NCBI RefSeq assembly: GCF_010470675.1
Contig: NZ_VOIQ01000008.1
Location: forward strand, 150,243 to 214,242
Direction: 5' to 3'
Length of the DNA stretch: 64,000 bases
Source of the DNA: Desulfovibrio sp. JC010
GTDB lineage: Bacteria > Desulfobacterota > Desulfovibrionia > Desulfovibrionales > Desulfovibrionaceae
Positions 26,171-35,005 of this stretch are shown here, one piece after another. Below the pieces are notes generated by a model. That model saw only the letters and a program-made list of their open reading frames with translations, had not been told where the DNA came from and made no database searches. Each line of letters starts with the position of its first letter. Positions within the stretch are counted from its first letter, which is position 1. Made by a program: the position numbers and the translations under genes.

Positions 26171-26939
26171 GATAATTTGCTTTGTCGACCATGAGATTGG
26201 ATATAGGATTTTAAAATCCTTACTACAAACTCAAAGTGACATTAAAATTGTTGCAGTGGTTACTACTACAGATAACGCTACTATGTGGTGGCCATCAGTA
26301 GAAAAACTTTGTACTCATTTTTCAACACCGTGTTTTATATATCCTGATTCTAAAAAAACAATCATCAATTTTGGCAACATAGACTACATCTTTTTGTTAA
26401 GCTGGAAACATATAATTCCAAAAGAAATCTTCAACATGCCAGCTAAAGCTACAATTAATCTACATTATAGTTTGTTGCCGAAACTAAAAGGAGTATACCC
26501 TGTAAATTGGGCTATAATAAAAGGAGAGACATACACCGGAATTACTTTTCATGTAGTTGATGAGACAATTGATGGCGGACCTCTTCTTCTTCAAAAGAAA
26601 ATTTTGATACATAGTTCTGACACTGCAAGAACATTACAATTAAGACTGGACGACCTCGCCGTAAAAGGCTTTGCAGAACTTCTCGAGAAGGCCAAAAAAG
26701 GAAGTCTTTGCCCTATTCCACAAAAAGAACAGCAAAATCAATCTTATTACACAAAAAAAGATTACGAAAAGAGTAACGAGCTAGACCTAAACGAAATAAC
26801 TTCTGTCAGTAAAATTATCAACTTAATTAGAGGCAAGACATTTCTTCCTGAAAACAAATCTCTATATTTTAGATGCCCTCAAACAGGAAGCAAATGCTAT
26901 ATACGACTTGAATTGGATTGCAGCTCCGATGAGAAATAG
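26163..26939 (+). CDS. Formyltransferase (methionyl-tRNA/ArnA-type fold), probable sugar N-formyltransferase
   Basis: 258 residues. The catalytic triad is complete: INLHYSLLPKLKG gives Asn and His, and VDETIDGGPLL gives Asp. The N-terminal LRIICFVDHEIGYRIL is the usual Rossmann start. The C-terminal about 60 residues form a small domain. Unlike true Met-tRNA formyltransferase it is shorter than 300 residues and sits in a sugar cluster beside an ArnC-like GT2. In the Ara4N pathway the ArnA formyltransferase caps the 4-amino group before transfer to Und-P, and the same logic may apply here. It is the last plus-strand gene, converging on the minus-strand block 54 bp away. Confidence 0.82.
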   Translation: MLRIICFVDHEIGYRILKSLLQTQSDIKIVAVVTTTDNATMWWPSVEKLCTHFSTPCFIYPDSKKTIINFGNIDYIFLLSWKHIIPKEIFNMPAKATINLHYSLLPKLKGVYPVNWAIIKGETYTGITFHVVDETIDGGPLLLQKKILIHSSDTARTLQLRLDDLAVKGFAELLEKAKKGSLCPIPQKEQQNQSYYTKKDYEKSNELDLNEITSVSKIINLIRGKTFLPENKSLYFRCPQTGSKCYIRLELDCSSDEK

Positions 26940-26992
26940 ACACTTTGCTAACACTTAAAAACGATTCAACCCTAGCAGCATTAAAACGATTC

Positions 26993-27337
26993 CTATAAAT
27001 AAGCAACAAATGATCCAATTACAATAAACCCCATACCTAATATTTTTTTATTAGAAAACTGTTCCTTTAAAAAAAGATATGAAAACAATGGCACGAGGAC
27101 ATAGCTAGCCGGAACAATTAAAGTCATATCTTTTAAAGGGACTACTCCCATAGCTTTTATGCTTAATAGCAGAGCAGCGAACAACCCCCCAAGTCCAAAA
27201 AGAACATACAAATTGAATTCTATCCCCAAAAATCTATATGTTTTTTTTTGGACACCAACCTTAAGTAAAACCTGCGCAGTGGACGATATGAGTACTGCAA
27301 AATATGCTACTAAATAATACACATAAGAATCACTCAT
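26993..27337 (-). CDS. Small multidrug resistance-type membrane protein (ArnE/EmrE-like), subunit 1
   Basis: 114 residues, four hydrophobic helices. The start at 27337 has AGGTGAAGTTC upstream and overlaps the next SMR gene by eight bases. A longer reading starting at 27373 lacks a ribosome binding site. The SMR/EamA pattern includes AQVLLKVGVQKK in helix 1 and VVPLKDMTLIVPASYVLVPL in the middle. Pairs of such genes (ArnE and ArnF) form heterodimeric flippases for undecaprenyl-phosphate-aminosugars. The companion at 27330-27695, the ArnC-like GT2 and the GT-C-like protein support that role more than drug efflux. Confidence 0.75.
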   Translation of the reverse strand: MSDSYVYYLVAYFAVLISSTAQVLLKVGVQKKTYRFLGIEFNLYVLFGLGGLFAALLLSIKAMGVVPLKDMTLIVPASYVLVPLFSYLFLKEQFSNKKILGMGFIVIGSFVAYL

Positions 27338-27695
27338 GAACTTCACCTGTCTCACTTCTAAAAACAAAAACAATCCCCAAAATGATCAATGCGCCACCAA
27401 TGAGATTCCCAATAGTGAGAGTTTCATTAAAAACAATCTTGGCAAGCACAAATCCGGATAAAACATTAATACTGGTAAATGGATAGGCATTCGATAACGG
27501 CGTATTCTTCAACACATTAATCCAAACTCGTGTTTGGATGTAGTACAAAAAACACCCTAGATAAAACATCCAGCTGGTAAATACAGCAAGATAACTGCCG
27601 CCTTCAATATTTAGCGCAAGAAATTTAAAAACAACCTGTACGACAGCAGAGACAGATAGAAAGATAAAGATATTAAAAAAGACAATTTTACACAT
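27330..27695 (-). CDS. Small multidrug resistance-type membrane protein (ArnF/EmrE-like), subunit 2
   Basis: 121 residues, four hydrophobic helices. Motifs: VVQVVFKFLAL in helix 1, then YIQTRVWINVLKNTPLSNAYPFTSINVLSGFVLAK, whose core (NTPLSNAYP) matches the SMR family central motif. The start at 27695 is chosen from in-frame candidates and the upstream ribosome binding site is weak. An earlier TTG at 27725 is possible. It overlaps the partner SMR gene. Together they probably make a heterodimeric inner-membrane flippase for lipid-linked sugar. Confidence 0.72.
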   Translation of the reverse strand: MCKIVFFNIFIFLSVSAVVQVVFKFLALNIEGGSYLAVFTSWMFYLGCFLYYIQTRVWINVLKNTPLSNAYPFTSINVLSGFVLAKIVFNETLTIGNLIGGALIILGIVFVFRSETGEVHE

Positions 27696-27770
27696 ATAAG
27701 ACTTATTTCCCTGTGAGAAGCTCAATCAGGCCCAGTACCTATAAATTTAATAATCACAAAAATCGTAACC

Positions 27771-29597
27771 CTACTTTCTCTCATACGGTCCTTCCAGAAA
27801 GTACGTAAAAATCTTTCCTTCTCGTTGATTATTAAACACACCAACATTCAATGTCTCAAAGCCAGAGAGCTTGCGCACACCTTCATCAAAACAGGCCCTT
27901 GTCTCGTCGGGGATTTGTTTACCTTTCAAGATATACACCTTGCCTCCCGCGACAGGCTTCTCGGCACTAAACAAAACGCAGTCCTGCTTTGATGAGATGT
28001 CAGTCGACCATACCGGACCGTAAGCCTTAGCGCCTGCTGCTGCAAGAAAACCTGGCGATGCAGGAAAAACATAGACTTTATCCTTCGTGCGATCAAAATT
28101 CACACTTTCAAGAATTGCAAGCAAACTATCGATAAATTTGGCCTGACCTATCTCAATCCGAACTCCTGAAAGAAATTTTGAGCTAGAGTAAGCTGTCTGT
28201 TCGGCGAGAGGTGCGGAACGATAATAATGGTACGTGATATTGTTATAAAGATTAAGGGTTGATGTAATTGAAAAGAGTAGCAAGACGACACTGAGAAGCC
28301 TAGAGACAGCTGTCTTGGAAGGCAGGTACAACAACGCAAAAACAACACATGGAGCTGCGACCAACCCACTAGCAAAACGTAGAGCACGGGTTAGCTGTCC
28401 TGTTGTGCCTGCGGTCATAGCATACCCCCCCAAAAGACACACGAGGATGAGCACAAAACCTTTTACAAGAGATGGGTTTACCTTTTTCTTTTGACTGCCG
28501 GAACTTAGCAAAATGCAGATCCCTAATGATAGAACAAAACAGACCCACTTAGCCCAAACAGTATCAGCTGACACAGAAAAAATCTTAGCTATTGGGATTC
28601 CGAATAAGGATTGGCTATATATAGCATTGGGAAAAAGCCGAGAGTCAGAAAATGTAAAGTAGAAGATTCCAGTTAAGACTAAAACTGCGCATGCCTTTAA
28701 TGACAGTCCCCTGAGAAAAGAAATATTTTTTTTGCTTTTTTTGACAAACCATAGCACTGCGTACCAAGCAAAACAGTACAATGCTAGATAAACAAAAACA
28801 AAAACAACAATATCACGGACATGCCGCATCAAAACCAAGGTTAAACTGTGCGGACTGCCTGCACCAACCGCACTCTTATACACGGAAAAAACCTCAATAA
28901 CATTTTCTCCAAGAAAAAGCATATAGCCGGCTAAAACCGCCACTGTTGATACTAGCAAGCATAAAATATATCGCGCAGGTATATTCTTTTCATATAACAA
29001 ACGAAAAAAAAGAGGCATTAAAAACAAAGCACCTAGAACAAATGCACATCCAGTCGAAGCCTTTGCCATCAGACCAATCAATACGGCAGAACAATAAAGA
29101 AAAATGGCAAACCCAAAAAGGAACCGTGTTGGCCGGGAGAGGACAAGCAGCAAAGCAGAACACCACAAATAAGCAGCAAATGAACCCATACTGTTATATG
29201 TAGTCATCGCGATCGACACCAAACACAGCTGCGCGGAAAAAACAGAAAACAGAATGATTGCAATCTTAGTCAACTTAGATTCTGTAAAAAATTCTCGATA
29301 ATAATAATAGATTGCGAGTGTTAACGCTATCACTCCCAAAAATGATAAAAAGTAGAAGCAATAACGATAATCAAGCAGCGTCCCCCCTAGCAAAGACCCC
29401 ATCCAGTTAACTAAGTAATGATACTGCTGGAAAGAAAAAACGTCTGAACCCCAGTATGCCAGATATGCCCCAAGACCTTCATCTGAAACATCAAAGAACG
29501 CTCCGATCCCAGTAAAACATATAGCGAGACATACCATTGACCATATGAAAGAAGCCAACAGCCAATATGTATATCTTTGCTGACCATCAGTATTCAT
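27771..29597 (-). CDS. Polytopic membrane protein, candidate GT-C glycosyltransferase
   Basis: 608 residues with about eleven to twelve hydrophobic helices and a soluble C-terminal tail of about 120 residues. An acidic motif in the first periplasmic loop (FFDVSDEGLGAYLAYWG) is of the kind that carries the catalytic Asp in GT-C enzymes. No close family was recognised. Good ribosome binding site AAGGGAAAATTTCA. Position directly upstream of the SMR pair suggests an ArnT- or GtrC-like function: moving a sugar from undecaprenyl phosphate to a periplasmic acceptor such as LPS. A C7 run (28425-28431, G7 on the coding strand) lies inside the gene. Function is inferred from context. Confidence 0.6.
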   Translation of the reverse strand: MNTDGQQRYTYWLLASFIWSMVCLAICFTGIGAFFDVSDEGLGAYLAYWGSDVFSFQQYHYLVNWMGSLLGGTLLDYRYCFYFLSFLGVIALTLAIYYYYREFFTESKLTKIAIILFSVFSAQLCLVSIAMTTYNSMGSFAAYLWCSALLLVLSRPTRFLFGFAIFLYCSAVLIGLMAKASTGCAFVLGALFLMPLFFRLLYEKNIPARYILCLLVSTVAVLAGYMLFLGENVIEVFSVYKSAVGAGSPHSLTLVLMRHVRDIVVFVFVYLALYCFAWYAVLWFVKKSKKNISFLRGLSLKACAVLVLTGIFYFTFSDSRLFPNAIYSQSLFGIPIAKIFSVSADTVWAKWVCFVLSLGICILLSSGSQKKKVNPSLVKGFVLILVCLLGGYAMTAGTTGQLTRALRFASGLVAAPCVVFALLYLPSKTAVSRLLSVVLLLFSITSTLNLYNNITYHYYRSAPLAEQTAYSSSKFLSGVRIEIGQAKFIDSLLAILESVNFDRTKDKVYVFPASPGFLAAAGAKAYGPVWSTDISSKQDCVLFSAEKPVAGGKVYILKGKQIPDETRACFDEGVRKLSGFETLNVGVFNNQREGKIFTYFLEGPYERK

Positions 29598-29664
29598 TGA
29601 AATTTTCCCTTCTGATATTACAAAGTCTTATTAAAGTATCATAACTATAAAATTTAAGACAAAA

Positions 29665-30201
29665 CTACTTGATATTGTCGTCCAACACTCTGTCTTTAAT
29701 AATTCTAGCTGGAATTCCTGCTACAATTTTATATGGGGGAACATCTTTCGTCACAACCGATCCGGCTCCAACAATACCCCCTTCTCCTATTGTAACTCCC
29801 TGAAGAATTGTGGAGTTTCCCCCAATCCAGCAATAATCACCAATTGTTATTTTCGCACCTGTATCCGGCAATTTTAAGCTAGTATGATCATGTCCGGCTG
29901 CTAACAGACAGACATAAGGTCCGAGTGCGACATTATTTCCAATTTCTATTTCTGCATTTTTTGCCATTAACCCCGGAATTAGCTTACACCCTCTGTTTAT
30001 AACAGAACTATTGCCGATTGAAACTTTGTGCGGATACCTAATGTATGTAGTGTAATCAATCATGCTTCCTTGCCCCAGATGCTTGAGCAAAACTTTAAAG
30101 ACACAATAGCGTACAAACTGAGGCATTACTTCCAACACACAGAATATAATATTAAAAACCCATGAGTACGTTTGAAATAAAAACCATTTTATATTATGCA
30201 T
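29665..30201 (-). CDS. Left-handed beta-helix acyltransferase (WbbJ/maltose-acetyltransferase family)
   Basis: 178 residues. Hydrophobic N-terminal helix (about 10-40), then hexapeptide repeats from IGNSSVINRGC onward, with the His in LLAAGHDHTS and ending IGGNSTILQGVTIGEGGIVGAGSVVTKDVPPYKIVAGIPARII. The family uses acetyl- or acyl-CoA to O- or N-acetylate sugars. It follows wecE by 46 bp in the direction of transcription, and in the ECA pathway a separate acyltransferase (WecD) acetylates the WecE product. Here the beta-helix enzyme may do this. Confidence 0.82.
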   Translation of the reverse strand: MHNIKWFLFQTYSWVFNIIFCVLEVMPQFVRYCVFKVLLKHLGQGSMIDYTTYIRYPHKVSIGNSSVINRGCKLIPGLMAKNAEIEIGNNVALGPYVCLLAAGHDHTSLKLPDTGAKITIGDYCWIGGNSTILQGVTIGEGGIVGAGSVVTKDVPPYKIVAGIPARIIKDRVLDDNIK

Positions 30202-30247
30202 AACTTACCTAAACACACCATAAATACCACAATAAGCTATTTAAAAA

Positions 30248-31393
30248 TTATTTATTTTTATAAAAGTCCAAAATAGAATCGATAACCGTATCCTGATCCC
30301 TTTCACTCAATTCATAGTAACATGGCAACCTCAGCAACCTTGCACTGATGTCGTCAGTATAGGGCAAATGTTCCTCGCTGGTACTGATTTTCCTGCCCAT
30401 TGGCGAGCTATGCAAAGGCAGGTAGTGAAAAACAGCATTGATGGATTTATTTCTAAGATGCTCAATTAAACTGTCCCGCTCCTCAGCTGTCCGCGTAATA
30501 ACATAAAACATGTGCCCATTATGGTTGCAGCATTCAGGTGTATGAGGCAACCGCAATTTGCATTCATTTGCAAGCGGCGCAAGCGCAAATGAGTAACGGC
30601 TGAAAATCTCAGTACGCTTTTTAGTGATCTTGCTCGACTCTTCCAGCTGGGCATACAAAAAGGCTGCGATGATTTCTGAGGGCAGATAAGAAGATCCCAA
30701 ATCTACCCATGTATACTTATCAACCTCACCACGGAAGAACTTGCTTCTATCAGTCCCTTTTTCACGTATAATTTCAGCCCGCTCAACAAAACGCTCATCA
30801 TTTACAGCCAAGGCTCCGCCTTCACCGGAAATAAAATTCTTGGTTTCATGAAAACTGTAACATCCCATATGCCCTATGGAGCCTAAAAACTTACCATTGT
30901 ATGTAGCGTTAACAGCCTGTGCGGCATCTTCGATGACCAGCAGGTCCTTATCCGCAGCAAGATCCATGATATAATCCATTTCACACCCAACCCCGGCATA
31001 GTGAACAGGTACTATGGCTTTGGTTTTAGATGTGATCGCAGCCTCAATCAACTGCTCATTGATATTCAAGGTGTCAGGACGGATATCCACAAACTTAACT
31101 GTAGCCCCGCGCAAGACAAACGCATTCGCCGTGGAGACAAAGGTGAACGAAGGCATGATCACTTCATCTCCGGGACCCACGTCAGCAAGCAAAGCTCCCA
31201 TTTCAAGGGCTGCCGTACAGGAATGAGTCAATAAAGCTCGCTTAATATCAAACCTTTCCTCCATCCACTTGTGACATTTATCTGTAAAAGCCCCGTCACC
31301 GGAAATATTCCCCTGCAAAACAGCTTTCGAGATATAGTATAACTCTTTGCCAACAATATACGGACGATTGAACGGAATCAGACTGCTATTCAT
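30248..31393 (-). CDS. wecE: dTDP-4-amino-4,6-dideoxygalactose transaminase, WecE/RffA
   Basis: 381 residues. The ATG at 31393 with AAGAGG upstream is preferred over a GTG two codons earlier. Closely follows WecE: IPFNRPYIVGKELYY, GDGAFT, SFTFVSTANAFVLRGA, AIVPVHYAGV, IEDAAQ, PLP lysine K185 in CYSFHETKNF, IREKGTDRSKFFRG, DKYTWVDLGSSYL. WecE makes dTDP-Fuc4N from dTDP-4-keto-6-deoxyglucose. No rmlA or rmlB is in the window, so the donor would come from elsewhere. The amino group it installs is a natural target for the adjacent ACP/AMP-ligase/AAC(3)-like acyl module. Confidence 0.9.
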   Translation of the reverse strand: MNSSLIPFNRPYIVGKELYYISKAVLQGNISGDGAFTDKCHKWMEERFDIKRALLTHSCTAALEMGALLADVGPGDEVIMPSFTFVSTANAFVLRGATVKFVDIRPDTLNINEQLIEAAITSKTKAIVPVHYAGVGCEMDYIMDLAADKDLLVIEDAAQAVNATYNGKFLGSIGHMGCYSFHETKNFISGEGGALAVNDERFVERAEIIREKGTDRSKFFRGEVDKYTWVDLGSSYLPSEIIAAFLYAQLEESSKITKKRTEIFSRYSFALAPLANECKLRLPHTPECCNHNGHMFYVITRTAEERDSLIEHLRNKSINAVFHYLPLHSSPMGRKISTSEEHLPYTDDISARLLRLPCYYELSERDQDTVIDSILDFYKNK

Positions 31394-31441
31394 ACACACC
31401 TCTTGAATGACAACTTAATACGTACTCCCGCATTAAGCTCA

Positions 31442-32116
31442 CTAATCAATCACAACAGCAAAACACCGGGCAGGAGCACCGTCCCCGCCGCGGATTTTCA
31501 ATGGAGCAACCACAAGATCAAAATGTCTCGCTCCAATTTTTTTCAAATCAACCAGATACTCAAGTATTACAACTTGGTTGGTCAGAAAAATCTTGTGCAC
31601 GGGAGAATCTGTCGGTCCTTGACGACCATTCACCGGATTGTCGGGCATGGCCACGTCAAGCCCTATAAGCTTGCACCCTTTATCCACCAACCACTGAGCG
31701 GCCTCATCTGTAAGCCAGGGCTGATCCTCATAGTAAGCCATGGTCCCGAGTCTTTTTTCACCATCAAACCGGATAAGCACCCTTTCTACAGAATCTGTGC
31801 CGACAGCGTCCTCAAGCATGCTTCTGGTCACGCAGGAACAATCATCCAAATCCGAAAAGTCCAAAAGAATAGCCGGACCGTTCATATTCTCCAAGGGAAT
31901 TTCATCAACGGTCATTCCATCGGGAACAAAATGACGCGGTGCATCCACATGGGTCCCAGTATGAGTTCCCAAAATAAGTTTCCGTGTCTCTCTGTTCTCA
32001 ATTCCATGCCTGCCAAGCTGGGTAACTTCAACAAAAGGATGCCAATAAGTCTGAAAAGTCTGCATTCCTTCATGGACATCCATAGTCAAATCGATGATTC
32101 TTCTCTGCTTAGACAT
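31442..32116 (-). CDS. Cyclase-family metal-dependent hydrolase (kynurenine-formamidase-like)
   Basis: 224 residues. The family metal motif is LGTHTGTHVDAPRHF (HxGTHxDxPxH) near residues 49-63. Start ATG at 32116 preceded by AAGGG. Cyclase/KynB-like enzymes hydrolyse amides, formamides, lactones or imides at a metal centre (family knowledge). Located between wecE and the acyl-carrier protein, nine bases from the latter, so it may process the acyl precursor, for example opening a lactone or removing a formyl group. Specific substrate unknown. Confidence 0.8.
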   Translation of the reverse strand: MSKQRRIIDLTMDVHEGMQTFQTYWHPFVEVTQLGRHGIENRETRKLILGTHTGTHVDAPRHFVPDGMTVDEIPLENMNGPAILLDFSDLDDCSCVTRSMLEDAVGTDSVERVLIRFDGEKRLGTMAYYEDQPWLTDEAAQWLVDKGCKLIGLDVAMPDNPVNGRQGPTDSPVHKIFLTNQVVILEYLVDLKKIGARHFDLVVAPLKIRGGDGAPARCFAVVID

Positions 32117-32125
32117 CCCTTACAC

Positions 32126-32350
32126 CTATTCTTTATGCATACGGATTGCAGCCACAACACTATCCACCGATGTGCTCAGGACCAACTGCTCAGGGGTCAT
32201 TTTAATCTCAAACTTTTTCTCAACATCCAAAATAAACTGGACATGTTTGAGAGAGTCCCATCCGGCCAATTCAGTAAATAAAAGCGCATTATCAAACGAA
32301 TTGCCCAGCTCTGCGTAGTTAGCTAAAATTTCTGAAACAATCTTCTCCAT
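32126..32350 (-). CDS. Acyl carrier protein
   Basis: 74 residues from ATG at 32350. A longer reading starts with hydrophobic codons unlike ACPs. The phosphopantetheine serine S33 is in AGWDSLKHVQFI, the typical four-helix layout. Ends MTPEQLVLSTSVDSVVAAI. A stand-alone ACP in a glycan cluster, immediately beside an AMP-ligase and an AAC(3)-like acyltransferase, suggests carrier-bound activation of an acyl group for sugar N- or O-acylation rather than fatty acid synthesis. The upstream ribosome binding site is weak. Confidence 0.85.
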   Translation of the reverse strand: MEKIVSEILANYAELGNSFDNALLFTELAGWDSLKHVQFILDVEKKFEIKMTPEQLVLSTSVDSVVAAIRMHKE

Positions 32351-32385
32351 AACAATAATCAACCCCATAGCTATATTCAATATGT

Positions 32386-33366
32386 CTAATCAGAGACCGT
32401 TCCACGAGGAAGCAATTGCCCTGAAGATTCCACAAAAAAAGACTTTAAGACTAATGGACGAATCAGAGTATTCAACATAAATGTCTTAAGATACATACGC
32501 TTGAACGGCGCATCCTCAGAAGTATAGATTGCCGGGAGCTCTTCATAGAATTTTTTGCAATCATGTACATAAATTGTAACACCATTCAGAACTGATTGTT
32601 TAAGTATCCCCCTCTCCATCAGCAAAGAACGGAAAGCATCGGTTCTAAAATAGCAATCAAACTTCACAAAAGGGTTATCCGCATAGAACGGAAACTGCCT
32701 TACTTCATCGCCGACCTTCAAACGATTCAGAATCGGCTTGTCGATCTTGCCGGTTATAGTAAACTGGTCTTCAATAAAATGCTGCCCGGTACTCGCATGA
32801 TTCAATCCAACAATAACTTCTTTCCCGCTGCTATGCTTATACAGGTGGGCAAATGGCGACTCTTCGGAATAAGTATGAGGATTCATATGATGTCTGGACG
32901 TTATGTCCTTACTATGGCGACCGTAGACAGAAACGGAGTGGGTAGGGTGCAAACTCCGTGAAACAGAATCCATCCTCCGAAAAATTTCGTTGCACAAACC
33001 TATTGTAGTCGGGGTATTTTCAGGATCAAAAACATTGTCCAGAGACAAATACATCAAAGGACTGCGATCAAAGGAGTAAGACAAGCTCATTATATGCCCG
33101 CCTCCACCATCAGCATAATCAAACAGCCCGCCATAAAACCCCATCAAACCATCACTCAGGTAGGGAGAAACCTGGTTGGACATCCGCAACAGGATATTAT
33201 CAGATCCTGAAACTCCCATCTGCTCCAAGTGGCCGGCAAAATCCTTGAAGGAAAAGGGCGCGGTCGGCATAAACAGATGTGAAAATTGATCCGCCTTATC
33301 CTTCAGCCGAATCTTCTCCCGCCCAAGACGATAGTCGCGATATTTACTGTATACTCTAGAAATCAT
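32386..33366 (-). CDS. Aminoglycoside 3-N-acetyltransferase (AAC(3)/YokD)-family protein
   Basis: 326 residues. Recognised by the family blocks VFDPENTPTTIGLCNEIFRR, SLHPTHSVSVYG and SPFAHLYKHSSGKEVIVGLNHAST. AAC(3)-family enzymes N-acylate amino sugars. Stand-alone members in surface-polysaccharide clusters probably act on nucleotide- or lipid-linked amino sugars, not on drugs (inference). Flanking genes encode an ACP and an acyl-AMP ligase, so an acyl-ACP donor is plausible. Not to be read as a resistance gene without test. Confidence 0.72.
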   Translation of the reverse strand: MISRVYSKYRDYRLGREKIRLKDKADQFSHLFMPTAPFSFKDFAGHLEQMGVSGSDNILLRMSNQVSPYLSDGLMGFYGGLFDYADGGGGHIMSLSYSFDRSPLMYLSLDNVFDPENTPTTIGLCNEIFRRMDSVSRSLHPTHSVSVYGRHSKDITSRHHMNPHTYSEESPFAHLYKHSSGKEVIVGLNHASTGQHFIEDQFTITGKIDKPILNRLKVGDEVRQFPFYADNPFVKFDCYFRTDAFRSLLMERGILKQSVLNGVTIYVHDCKKFYEELPAIYTSEDAPFKRMYLKTFMLNTLIRPLVLKSFFVESSGQLLPRGTVSD

Positions 33367-33402
33367 TATAAATAACCATATAGGATGAAACAGAAAAGCT
33401 GA

Positions 33403-34944
33403 CTATGACTTGATAAATGTATCACCTACACTTTCATGCAACTTTACTGCTACAACATCCTTCAGAACATTTTTTTTAATCTTCCCGCTGCTGCCCATGG
33501 GAAAATTGTCAATCTGGAAAAACACAGACGGCACCTTGGTAGACGTAAGTTCAGCATTGCATATATCCAAAATTTCGCTCTTGATTTCTTTAAGCTGAAT
33601 TCCTTCCTTCAAGGACACCACTGCGACAACATCCTCGCCATTTATTCGATGGGGAACTCCGACCACTGCACATCCAGTCACAGATTCATGCTTCTGGATA
33701 ACATTCTCCACGGCCAACGGGCTGATGTTTAATCCTGATCGGATAATCAGGTCCTTCTTACGACCGGTGATGAACAATTGTCCATCCTGAAAATAACCCA
33801 GATCACCGGTCCTGAAAAAACCATCATCAGTCAACACACTGTCAGTATTGACATAATCTGCCATTAAATATGGAGACTTGACCAGTATTTCCCCCTCTGC
33901 GCTCCGGGAAATATCAGCGGAGTCCTCTCCATCAACCTGAACCTCAATGTCACCCAGAATCCGCCCGACCCCTTTGTTGTCCGGAGCACCAAATTTGTTA
34001 GCCGTTATCCACAGGGTTTCTGAAAGGCCATAGTTCTGCAGGAGTTCAACGCCGTACTTTTCTTCAAAGCCATCTTTAACAGTCTCCATGAGCGGAGCTG
34101 TGCCGATGAAGGCGCATTTAACATTTTCCTTGCAATAGCTACTTCCCGCCTCACTACGGTCAAACTCCAGTACAATCGAAACAATGGTGGGAACAAGCCA
34201 CAATGTGTTTACCTTTCTTTCGATAATGGGAGACCAAAAATCCATTGCGGAATGGGGACTGAAGGCTTCCCCGATAACAACGGAAGCACCGGAGACAAAG
34301 GGCAGCAGGAGCAGGTTGTAATACCCCCCCAGATAGGACATGGACAATACGTTGTAGAACCTGTTTTCAGACCCCACACTATTGGACTCGGCAAAAAGCA
34401 GGGCGTTATTGACCAGACTACCGATACGATGTGCGACTCCCTTGGGAGTGCCTGTTGTGCCGGAGGTAAATACGATGGTCATAATGTCGTCTTCATGTAC
34501 GCCGTCAAACCATTTAATTGCGGCACCTTCTTTCGGCGAAAAGTCCTCTACTAAAAAATCTTCAAAAACTATTTTCACGTCCACATCAGCGGACAGCTCG
34601 GCAACCTTATCTGCTGATTGCGTGTCAAAAATAAACTTGCTGATTTTTCCCTCATCCAGAATCGTGTCTATTTCCTTGCCGGTCAGAACTCTGTTTACCG
34701 GTACAGTTATAATCCCAAGGGACAGACATGCGATTAAAAGCACAGCATGATCAACAGAGTTAGGCAACATTATTGCGAGCTTGTCACCTTTTGACAGACC
34801 ACGCCCCGACAACTTAGCCGCAAGCTGCAACGCTTTCTTATGAATATCCGAATAAGTGAACTCATCTCCGCTGGCGGCATCGATCAAAAAAACTTCACTG
34901 GAATATAAGTCAACGATATCTTTAAGTTTGGAAATAGCGCTCAT
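33403..34944 (-). CDS. Acyl-AMP ligase / acyl-CoA synthetase family (ANL superfamily)
   Basis: 513 residues. ATP-binding motif VFTSGTTGTPKGVAHR, then LQNYGLSETLW, the hinge FRTGDLGYFQDGQLFITGRKKDLIIRSG, and the C-terminal catalytic lysine in SSGKIKKN. Strong GGGGACGAA upstream. The enzyme adenylates a carboxylic acid and transfers it to CoA or ACP. Its neighbours (ACP 34 bp past the AAC(3)-like gene) make carrier loading likely. A C7 run (34324-34330) lies in the gene. Substrate might be a product of the adjacent aldolase, but that is inference. Confidence 0.88.
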   Translation of the reverse strand: MSAISKLKDIVDLYSSEVFLIDAASGDEFTYSDIHKKALQLAAKLSGRGLSKGDKLAIMLPNSVDHAVLLIACLSLGIITVPVNRVLTGKEIDTILDEGKISKFIFDTQSADKVAELSADVDVKIVFEDFLVEDFSPKEGAAIKWFDGVHEDDIMTIVFTSGTTGTPKGVAHRIGSLVNNALLFAESNSVGSENRFYNVLSMSYLGGYYNLLLLPFVSGASVVIGEAFSPHSAMDFWSPIIERKVNTLWLVPTIVSIVLEFDRSEAGSSYCKENVKCAFIGTAPLMETVKDGFEEKYGVELLQNYGLSETLWITANKFGAPDNKGVGRILGDIEVQVDGEDSADISRSAEGEILVKSPYLMADYVNTDSVLTDDGFFRTGDLGYFQDGQLFITGRKKDLIIRSGLNISPLAVENVIQKHESVTGCAVVGVPHRINGEDVVAVVSLKEGIQLKEIKSEILDICNAELTSTKVPSVFFQIDNFPMGSSGKIKKNVLKDVVAVKLHESVGDTFIKS

Positions 34945-35005
34945 TTCGTCCCCATAAAAATTGAAAGTTTATTGCAACTAAAACATCAAGATCAAACATC
35001 GAACT

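Larger units (their letters stand above)
24533..29650. other. AT-rich island containing the Arn/Gtr-like genes
   Basis: By eye, this stretch is markedly richer in A and T than the genes on both sides (long runs such as TTTTATTTT, few GC-rich codons). It contains the GT2, methyltransferase, formyltransferase, two SMR-like proteins and the 608-residue membrane protein, and the convergent junction at 26939/26993. Composition and gene types are consistent with acquisition as a unit. I did not compute exact GC values. Confidence 0.6.

Noticed and set aside
31403-32281. 292-codon plus-strand frame
   Set aside because: Opposite the cyclase and ACP genes, both with clear motifs.
32386-33366. Antibiotic resistance reading of the AAC(3)-family gene
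   Set aside because: Context is a glycan acyl module with ACP and AMP-ligase, so sugar acylation is likelier.
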